Made by a program: the position numbers and the translations under genes | The notes under the pieces: generated by a model | Seen by the model: the letters and a program-made list of their open reading frames with translations, nothing else | What the model was told of the DNA's origin: nothing | Databases searched by the model: none | Assembly (NCBI RefSeq): GCF_014337215.1 | Contig: NZ_CP060635.1 | Coordinates: 1,935,501-1,999,500 of the forward strand | Source of the DNA: Wansuia hejianensis | GTDB taxonomy: Bacteria > Bacillota > Clostridia > Lachnospirales > Lachnospiraceae | Length of the DNA stretch: 64,000 bases | Direction of reading: 5' to 3' | Shown: positions 58,710 through 64,000 of the stretch, one piece after another | Position numbering within the stretch: position 1 is the stretch's first letter | Layout: every line of letters starts with the position of its first letter

Positions 58710-59924
58710 TTATAAGCATTCTGAATAATCTACAAATGTGACTCCCGTCGTATCATCTTCCTTTACAACCGGATCATCTCCGTCTGAATAAGCCTCCTGC
58801 AGCAGCTCCTCCACGGTCCTCACAGGCATAGCCAGCTCAATCTCCTCCAAAGCCTGCGTCTGTTCCGCTTCTTCTTCAGGGTACCCTTGCTCCACCATCT
58901 GTTCAGGCTGACGAATCTGCTGCGTCTCCAGTGCGGCTTCCAGAGCAGCTTGTACATCCGGAATCGTATCTGTTCCCACATTTTTCTCTGTATCTGTCTC
59001 AGGCACAGGCATATCCTCTCCGTCAGTATCCGCTGTCCTGACAGGCTCCTCCAGCTCTTCCGGCTGCAATACCTCTACGGCTGCATCCTCTGAAGCTGTC
59101 TCTGCGTTCAGCTCGTCCCACTCCGCCTGATCTTTCTCCGGCTCCTCAATTTTCTCAATGAAAACCTCAGCATCCCCTTCTGGCATCTGGCTCTTCCGTA
59201 TATCATCTTCCGTATCATCCGGCTCCGAATGAACCCCGCCCGTCTGTCTCTTCTGGTATTCTCTTTCGCTTCGCTTGTCTGCGCTGCGCTTCTTATCTGC
59301 TAGTTCGCTGAAGAACTGATCTTCTTCACCTTCTCCGCGCTTCTCCCGTTTTTTCTTCTCCTTCACCAGCCGTTTCTGTTCCTTCTGACGCGCCTTCAGC
59401 TCTCTGCGGGTAAGCTCTGCCTCTCCGTCGTCCTCTTCGTCTTCCTCCTCGTCATCCTCATGTCTTCTGCTCCAGATCTCAGCCACTATGAAAAGGACAA
59501 TGACAAGCAGCGCCGCCAGCCCCAGGATAATCCTGCCCTCTGTCGTCTGCATGGCAATAGAAACATAACCGATCAGCGGGACCGTGATCACTTCTTTCTG
59601 CGCCGTATTCCTCAGTGTCAGTTCTTGCGTTGCAGCCCCGTCCGACGGCCTCACCGTAACTACTCCGGTCTCCGCGTTAAGAGACGTAATCTCATAGACA
59701 TAGGCAGAATCCTCCCCTGTCTGGAGAATCTTGTCGCCTGCCTTCAGCTCACTCAACGGTTTCTTAAGCGCATAAGCCACAGACCCCGTCTGCATATTAG
59801 TAACCATTCCCTCTTCTGCCACAACCGTCGTAACTCCAACCAGCGGCGGCACAAGGAGGGCAATTCCGGTCAGTATAAACAGTAATAATATCAGATTAAC
59901 GAATACTTTTAATACCTTTGACAT
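58710..59924 (-). CDS. Uncharacterised membrane protein with acidic cytoplasmic tail
   Basis: 404 residues. One helix at about 5-30, an extracytoplasmic segment of about 100 residues, a second helix at about 132-150, then some 250 highly charged residues: an Asp/Glu run, a Lys/Arg-rich coiled-coil-like stretch (RRELKARQKEQKRLVKEKKK) and a long acidic end. The outer part, SVAYALKKPLSELKAGDKIL, resembles the beta-rich substrate-binding region of type I signal peptidases but the catalytic Ser-Lys pair is not seen. Function unknown. It sits upstream of the S10 operon with its own promoter and terminator. Confidence 0.8.
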   Translation of the reverse strand: MSKVLKVFVNLILLLFILTGIALLVPPLVGVTTVVAEEGMVTNMQTGSVAYALKKPLSELKAGDKILQTGEDSAYVYEITSLNAETGVVTVRPSDGAATQELTLRNTAQKEVITVPLIGYVSIAMQTTEGRIILGLAALLVIVLFIVAEIWSRRHEDDEEEDEEDDGEAELTRRELKARQKEQKRLVKEKKKREKRGEGEEDQFFSELADKKRSADKRSEREYQKRQTGGVHSEPDDTEDDIRKSQMPEGDAEVFIEKIEEPEKDQAEWDELNAETASEDAAVEVLQPEELEEPVRTADTDGEDMPVPETDTEKNVGTDTIPDVQAALEAALETQQIRQPEQMVEQGYPEEEAEQTQALEEIELAMPVRTVEELLQEAYSDGDDPVVKEDDTTGVTFVDYSECL

Positions 59925-59970
59925 TCTGTGATAATCTCCTTGTCTGACTTTTCATAACTGTATCGGATCT

Positions 59971-59999
59971 ATTATACTCCCTTTTTACAAATTATGCAA
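59971..59999 (-). promoter_or_regulatory. Sigma-A promoter of the acidic membrane protein gene
   Basis: Minus strand TTGCAT (59999-59994), 17 bases, TATAAT (59976-59971), about 45 bases before the gene. Confidence 0.75.
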
Positions 60000-60022
60000 G
60001 GAAACCAATTCCCAATTCCTGC

Positions 60023-60051
60023 TTGTTACTTTTCCCTCTGTATACTATAAT
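60023..60051 (+). promoter_or_regulatory. Sigma-A promoter of the GNAT gene
   Basis: TTGTTA (60023-60028), 17 bases, TATAAT (60046-60051), about 50 bases before the gene; back to back with the preceding minus-strand promoter. Confidence 0.7.
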
Positions 60052-60102
60052 AGATATGCGCCTTTCCCGGCGTACTTCATCTGATGAAAGAGAGAGCTTC
60101 TC

Positions 60103-60855
60103 ATGAATCCAATGATAAAGACTATTGAAGACCTGTCACTCAACGCCTGGCCTTCCCACCAGATTCAGATCTATGACGGCTGGCTTTTACGTTTTTCTTA
60201 TTTTTATACACACCGGACAAACAGCGTGGAACAAATTGGCCTCTCTGCTATTCCCATCGATGAGAAGATCTCCTATTGTGAGGATGTCTACCGCAAATGG
60301 GGCACCCCGGCCGTTTTTAAAATATCTCCTCTTGTAGCGCCGGATTTTGACAGGCTCCTGGCTAGAAAGGGGTATATGACACAGCACACTACCAACGTGA
60401 TGACGCATTGTTTTAAAGATGTGCCGCATCAGGAAGATGGAATCACTGTAGATACCAGCGCTTTTATACCGAGTACCTGGATTGACGCGCTGTTTGCGCT
60501 GAAGGGGACCACCAATGTCATGCACCGCCTCGTGGTGCCTTCTATGTACCGTGCGATACCCAAGGAAACCATATGCGCATCCATTCACGATGGAAGCAGG
60601 ATTGTCGCCACAGGACTGGGCATACTGGACAGAGACTTCATTGGAGTCTATGCGATCCACGTACATCCTGACTACCGCAGGAAACACTATGCCAGCGCCA
60701 TATGCCGGACTATACTGGCAGGCGGTTACCGGAAGGGAGCCAAGCACGCTTATCTGCAGGTGGTGGAGGATAACGAATCGGCCATCAGGCTTTACGAATC
60801 CCTGGGATTTTCCTATCTGTATAAATACTGGTTCCGTCTTAAATACTTTTACTAA
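60103..60855 (+). CDS. GNAT-family N-acetyltransferase
   Basis: 250 residues. The C-terminal acetyl-CoA-binding core is clear: GVYAIHVHPDYRRKHYASAI (motif A, with RRKHYA as the R/Q-x-x-G/A-type loop) and NESAIRLYESLGFSYLYKYW at the end. The N-terminal 120 residues are a second, degenerate GNAT-like half. Substrate unknown. Confidence 0.85.
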   Translation: MNPMIKTIEDLSLNAWPSHQIQIYDGWLLRFSYFYTHRTNSVEQIGLSAIPIDEKISYCEDVYRKWGTPAVFKISPLVAPDFDRLLARKGYMTQHTTNVMTHCFKDVPHQEDGITVDTSAFIPSTWIDALFALKGTTNVMHRLVVPSMYRAIPKETICASIHDGSRIVATGLGILDRDFIGVYAIHVHPDYRRKHYASAICRTILAGGYRKGAKHAYLQVVEDNESAIRLYESLGFSYLYKYWFRLKYFY

Positions 60856-60891
60856 GCGGACAGGTTCACAGCTGCCGTCCAGAACTTTCAT
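60856..60891 (-). repeat. Remnant of the dispersed palindromic-ended repeat
   Basis: On the minus strand ATGAAAGTTCTGGACGGCAG matches the left end of copies A and B (10675 and 26096); the rest is missing. It lies just after the GNAT stop. Confidence 0.5.
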
Positions 60892-60892
60892 A

Positions 60893-60932
60893 ATAAAATA
60901 AGGGAGTCATTGCGGATTGTGCAATGACTCCC
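60893..60932 (-). terminator. Terminator after the DUF1858 gene
   Basis: GGGAGTCATTGC (60902-60913) and GCAATGACTCCC (60921-60932) pair perfectly; minus strand continues TTATTTTATT. It may also end the convergent GNAT transcript. Confidence 0.85.
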
Positions 60933-60957
60933 AATTCTATGCTATCAAATTCTCGGG

Positions 60958-61158
60958 TCAGGCTCCCAGATAATCGTTGATCTGTGCCTCCAAGACATCT
61001 GCGTCCAGGCCGTGAACCATTGCTGCCTCTTCCAGAGACTCTGCCTGCGCAGAGGGGCATCCCAGACAATGCATACCTGCTCTCATTAAGATTCCTGCAA
61101 TATTATTATCCACCTGAAGTAATTCTCCGATAGTCATATCTTTGGTTACTTTTGCCAT
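60958..61158 (-). CDS. DUF1858 family protein
   Basis: 66 residues: VTKDMTIGELLQVDNNIAGILMRAGMHCLGCPSAQAESLEEAA, the DUF1858 signature with a C-L-G-C pair. Such proteins are widespread in anaerobes and are suspected to bind metal or act in redox, but no function is established. AGGAGGAAAAACC precedes the ATG; 32 bases after the amidohydrolase gene, probably in one operon. Confidence 0.9.
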   Translation of the reverse strand: MAKVTKDMTIGELLQVDNNIAGILMRAGMHCLGCPSAQAESLEEAAMVHGLDADVLEAQINDYLGA

Positions 61159-61190
61159 TGGTTTTTCCTCCTTCTTTTATGCTTTTCCCA

Positions 61191-62252
61191 TTATAATACC
61201 TTTTGACCGGTTGTGCAAGGCCAAGAAAGGATACGCTGGATATTTTTACTGTATATTTTTTCGAGCACGCTGTCCTGCAGTCCCAATCCGTAGATTTTCC
61301 AGCGGCCCTGGGGAGGCACCCCTTCATAGCTGTAATCGAAGTATTCGTCCTCTGTCTCCAAAAAACGGTAATTAATACGCTGAAGCATATGGCCAGGCAT
61401 ACTGTCTGTCCCGAATATTATCCTGTCTGAATACTTTTCAAAAAACCGCCTGGAGGAATAGGGCTGCCGTCCCAGCTCGGCAATCCTTTCCGCAATATCC
61501 ACATTAAAATTGGGATAAGTGTCCATCCAGCGGGCCACCTCCTTCAGATTTTCTGCCCATGAGCCAAAATGCGCAATGATGAACACTGTCTCCGGATTGT
61601 CTGCCACCATCTGCTCCTGCTGCTCCATCAGTTCTTCAAAAGAATACAATCCTTCTCTGCAAAAGGACCATTCCGGATGGGCCTGAAGCTCCTCGTATCT
61701 CTCATTCTGAGGCGTGACCGGCGAAAAAAAGGCTTCCGGGTCCCCCACATGCAGAAGCACAGGCATCCCCAGCTGTGCCGCATACTGCCAGACAGGGGAC
61801 AGGCGCCGGTCGTTCAGAGGGATATAGCTTCCCGTCTGATCTAATATTCCCAGAGAAAGATTTTTCCAGAATTTCAGCCCCCGCACGCCCTTTCTCTTAC
61901 TCTCGCAGAGCGTCCGGTAGACGTATCCGTCGAACCCCGCATCATCCAGGCGCTCAACCTCCACATTCCCGAAGAGGATAAAAAAATCCTCATATCCCTC
62001 CATCTTCTTCAGCATCCGGTCCAGATAAGGCCCGCTTTCGCCGTCCAGGTTGACCGCCCGCTCAATTCCCAGCTCCCGGTAAGCCGCCACGGCCTCTCCG
62101 GTATCATAAGCCTCTTCGTAATGCTCTCCCAATCCCAGGCGGCCGAAATGAGCGTGCCCGTCAATAGCCGGATACTTCGGCCTTCCCGGGCAATGCTCCT
62201 CAAGGCGGAGGCGGGTTATTGGCCTGTAATCTCTCAGCAGCAATTCTTTCAT
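61191..62252 (-). CDS. Amidohydrolase-related (PF04909-type) TIM-barrel hydrolase
   Basis: 353 residues from the ATG at 62252 (an ATG one codon earlier is only two bases from GGAGG). Metal-type motif AIDGHAHFGR near residue 32, MPVLLHVGDP around 170, FIIAHFGSW around 230 and IIFGTDSMPG near 300 match the amidohydrolase-2 / ACMSD-like family, which hydrolyses or decarboxylates small aromatic or lactone substrates. Substrate unknown. Confidence 0.83.
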   Translation of the reverse strand: MKELLLRDYRPITRLRLEEHCPGRPKYPAIDGHAHFGRLGLGEHYEEAYDTGEAVAAYRELGIERAVNLDGESGPYLDRMLKKMEGYEDFFILFGNVEVERLDDAGFDGYVYRTLCESKRKGVRGLKFWKNLSLGILDQTGSYIPLNDRRLSPVWQYAAQLGMPVLLHVGDPEAFFSPVTPQNERYEELQAHPEWSFCREGLYSFEELMEQQEQMVADNPETVFIIAHFGSWAENLKEVARWMDTYPNFNVDIAERIAELGRQPYSSRRFFEKYSDRIIFGTDSMPGHMLQRINYRFLETEDEYFDYSYEGVPPQGRWKIYGLGLQDSVLEKIYSKNIQRILSWPCTTGQKVL

Positions 62253-62379
62253 CATATCCTCCAGCGTCTTTATCTTGTTACTTTTTAACCATCATAGCCA
62301 TTTTCCCCTCCTATGTCAACCCGACACAGGACTTCATCTTTACCAGATTTTACATCAAAAAATGTTCCTAATTTTATAC

Positions 62380-62408
62380 TTGTATTCTGGAACAATATAT
62401 ATTAGAAT
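62380..62408 (+). promoter_or_regulatory. Sigma-A promoter of the ferredoxin gene
   Basis: TTGTAT (62380-62385), 17 bases, TAGAAT (62403-62408), about 65 bases before the ATG. Confidence 0.65.
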
Positions 62409-62472
62409 GTGCTTAGGGCCTGGGGTAAGGGCCTGGAAAATTACAAATGGTAGATTTAAGGAGGATATAACA

Positions 62473-62643
62473 ATGGCACGTGTAATTACCGATGAATGTG
62501 TATCTTGTGGAACCTGCGTAGGCGAATGTCCTGTTGACGCTATCAGCGAGGGTGACGGAAAATACGAAATCGCTGCTGATACCTGCGTAGACTGCGGCGC
62601 TTGCGAAGACGCTTGTCCGACAGGAGCTATTGTTGCTGAATAA
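62473..62643 (+). CDS. Clostridial 2[4Fe-4S] ferredoxin
   Basis: 56 residues from the ATG at 62473 (GGAGGATATAACA upstream). Two cluster motifs, CVSCGTCVGECP and CVDCGACEDACP, in the exact two-fold pattern of clostridial ferredoxin. Electron carrier for pyruvate:ferredoxin oxidoreductase, hydrogenases and similar enzymes. Monocistronic, with its own promoter and terminator. Confidence 0.98.
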   Translation: MARVITDECVSCGTCVGECPVDAISEGDGKYEIAADTCVDCGACEDACPTGAIVAE

Positions 62644-62685
62644 TTCAGGAACAGGAACGATTTTATTTAAACATATTAAAAAGAG

Positions 62686-62728
62686 GGTGTCTCGGGTTCA
62701 AGTTACTTGATCCTGAGACGCCTTCTTT
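62686..62728 (+). terminator. Terminator after the ferredoxin gene
   Basis: GGTGTCTCGGGTTCAAG and CTTGATCCTGAGACGCC pair over 17 bases with G-U pairs, followed by TTCTTTC. Confidence 0.85.
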
Positions 62729-62811
62729 CATTATGCCTTTTCCTCTCTTTTCTGTAATCCTTCTTATACGTCCGCCACACCGGCAGCATCCCGGCCGGCA
62801 TGACGATCCAT

Positions 62812-63267
62812 TTAACGCAGCGCTTTCCTGCTGGTCTTTTTCTTCTTTTTTCCCTTCTGTCTTTTCTGCTCTTCCGTCACCGCCACCTGCTTCCTGGCTA
62901 TCTGGTGCTGCCTGATCGCCTCATCTACCCGTTTATACCTGTCTTCCTGCCGTCTCTGGCGTTTCAGCTCCTGCATCAGCCGGTCTAAAACTTCATAGAA
63001 CCTCAACTGCCTGTCCTTGTCCTCTTCCGGTGCGGCCGCCTGCATAAGCAGCGGAATCACCTCTTTAATCTCCTTCAGCTGATATCCCTTTTTCTTTAAC
63101 TCCTGTATGCACAGAAAAATCTGAATATCTTCTGTACTGTAGCATCGGTTCCCCTTGGGATTTCTTCTTATGTCCAGTCCAAACTGCTCTTCCCAGTACC
63201 GTAGCGCTGATGATTTCTCGCCGAGTATTTTGACGGCCTCCGCCACTGGGTAAATGGTTTGTTCCAT
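62812..63267 (-). CDS. MerR-family transcriptional regulator
   Basis: 151 residues. N-terminal winged helix (MEQTIYPVAEAVKILGEKSS, LRYWEEQFGLDIRRNPKGNR), then a helical linker and an unusually Lys-rich tail (KRQKGKKKKKTSRK). No metal-binding Cys, so it is not a mercury or copper sensor. Targets unknown. Confidence 0.87.
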   Translation of the reverse strand: MEQTIYPVAEAVKILGEKSSALRYWEEQFGLDIRRNPKGNRCYSTEDIQIFLCIQELKKKGYQLKEIKEVIPLLMQAAAPEEDKDRQLRFYEVLDRLMQELKRQRRQEDRYKRVDEAIRQHQIARKQVAVTEEQKRQKGKKKKKTSRKALR

Positions 63268-63377
63268 AGACCTGCCCCTTCCATATGATATAATAATCGT
63301 CCCTTTTCATTATACCATCCGGGCCTTTCAATACAACGAAATTCGTTCGACAAAACCAACGCAAACCCCCGCCCCTT

Positions 63378-63599
63378 CTAATTTTTTCTGCGTTTTTCCA
63401 ATATAGAAGGCACAAAAAGCACCGCGAAATATGCCAAACCGATCACCAAAGCCGCTGCCGCCACTTTCAGTCCGCCTTTCAAATCCCCGTACTGGAGCAC
63501 CAGTGCAAATTCCTGAACGGCGTGCCATCCGAATCCCAGAGCGAACAGCGCCAGGATCATCCACCGTCCCACTTTTTTACCCTTTTTCACAGTCTTCAC
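63378..63599 (-). CDS. Small membrane protein
   Basis: 73 residues with two hydrophobic helices (about 13-33 and 45-65) between basic ends (MKTVKKGKKVGRW; ILEKRRKN). The start is a GTG at 63599 overlapping the stop of the upstream gene (GTGA), so it is coupled to it. No family recognised. Confidence 0.75.
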   Translation of the reverse strand: MKTVKKGKKVGRWMILALFALGFGWHAVQEFALVLQYGDLKGGLKVAAAALVIGLAYFAVLFVPSILEKRRKN

Positions 63600-64000
63600 C
63601 CCACTTCCACCGGCTGATCAAACATCTCTTCAGCAAAAGAAAAGTTCATGCCGTCATCCGATACATACAGTGCTTTTACCAGTTTTCCGTCTCTCGCATA
63701 ATCCCCGCTGTCCCCCTGTCCCACAATCAGGAAGATTCTACCATTCTCCCGGTAAATGTTCTCCACCTCTGTAAAAGGGTTATATCCCAGCTTCTCCGCC
63801 GCCGGAGCATCCGCGGGAAGTGTAATCTCCCGGGCGCTCGTCCCGTTATCCTCTGTATAGTACAGGACACAGTTTCCATCCCCGTCCGCACCTCCGGAAG
63901 CCAGATATCCTATTCCATCCGCCGCAAACCATACGCAGGAATAAGAACCTCCCTGAAACGCCTCGCCAGACAGCAGCTCCCATCCGGAAAAATCCGCAGT
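63596..64000 (-). CDS. C-terminal part of a beta-propeller-like protein, cut by window edge
   Basis: Reading from 64000 down to a TGA at 63598-63596 gives 134 residues open at the N-terminal end. Repeated WELLSGEAFQGGSYSCVWFA, VLYYTEDNGTSAREITL and KALYVSDDGMNFSFAEEMF segments look like BNR/Asp-box (sialidase-type) blades. The start and most of the protein lie outside the window. Function unknown. Confidence 0.7.
   Translation of the reverse strand, partial: TADFSGWELLSGEAFQGGSYSCVWFAADGIGYLASGGADGDGNCVLYYTEDNGTSAREITLPADAPAAEKLGYNPFTEVENIYRENGRIFLIVGQGDSGDYARDGKLVKALYVSDDGMNFSFAEEMFDQPVEVG

Overview
The window reads as chromosomal DNA of a strictly anaerobic Firmicute, most likely a gut Lachnospiraceae-type Clostridium. 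The grounds are the S10/spc ribosomal gene order with a zinc-type S14 and a four-Cys adenylate kinase, strong AGGAGG ribosome sites, pyruvate:ferredoxin oxidoreductase, a glycyl radical enzyme, 4-hydroxybutyryl-CoA dehydratase, a membrane pyrophosphatase, clostridial 2[4Fe-4S] ferredoxin and two MttB-superfamily methyltransferases without pyrrolysine. No tRNA, rRNA, CRISPR array, intact transposase or prophage was seen.

Layout. (1) 1-5.6 kb: a minus-strand operon of glycyl radical enzyme, its activase, an MttB-like methyltransferase and an EamA exporter (cut by the window edge). It has a consensus sigma-54 promoter and a divergent sigma-54 activator (5.8-7.6 kb). (2) 7.6-15.7 kb: an iron alcohol dehydrogenase, a complete branched-chain-amino-acid-type ABC importer with a small unknown protein, and an opine dehydrogenase. 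(3) 15.9-24.4 kb: pyruvate:ferredoxin oxidoreductase, GntR and TetR regulators, an MDR oxidoreductase, a Ser/Cys proline-racemase-family enzyme and a LysR regulator. (4) 24.6-30.8 kb: a second MttB homologue, a TIM-barrel isomerase, the pyrophosphatase and 4-hydroxybutyryl-CoA dehydratase. (5) 31.2-36.9 kb: an unusual six-gene cassette (NifU-like protein, Cys-rich/MaoC fusion, acyl carrier protein, metallo-beta-lactamase-fold hydrolase, LuxE-LuxC fusion, AMP-forming ligase), convergent with rpoN and a second sigma-54 activator. (6) 39.7-40.7 kb: a gene-free composite element holding two inverted, deeply folded repeats. (7) 40.8-45.3 kb: LiaF-like and LytTR proteins, an AEC transporter, a UroD-family protein and a LysR regulator. 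(8) 45.4-58.5 kb: the ribosomal operon rpsJ to infA, which ends in a terminator after infA instead of continuing into rpmJ-rpsM-rpsK-rpsD-rpoA-rplQ. (9) 58.7-64 kb: small housekeeping and unknown genes.

How the parts may work together. Three perfect TGGCAYRNNNNTTGCW sites put the glycyl-radical operon, the 4-hydroxybutyryl-CoA dehydratase gene and the LuxE-LuxC cassette under sigma-54. The last two promoters are back to back around an 18-bp palindrome, and sigma-54 with a matching activator lies just downstream. This makes 29.3-39.7 kb look like one regulated acyl-activation/acyl-reduction island. The MttB homologues, glycyl radical enzyme, proline-racemase homologue and UroD-like protein suggest catabolism of methylated amines or betaines; substrates cannot be read from sequence alone. 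Family assignments rest on motifs and recalled family knowledge; no search was run.
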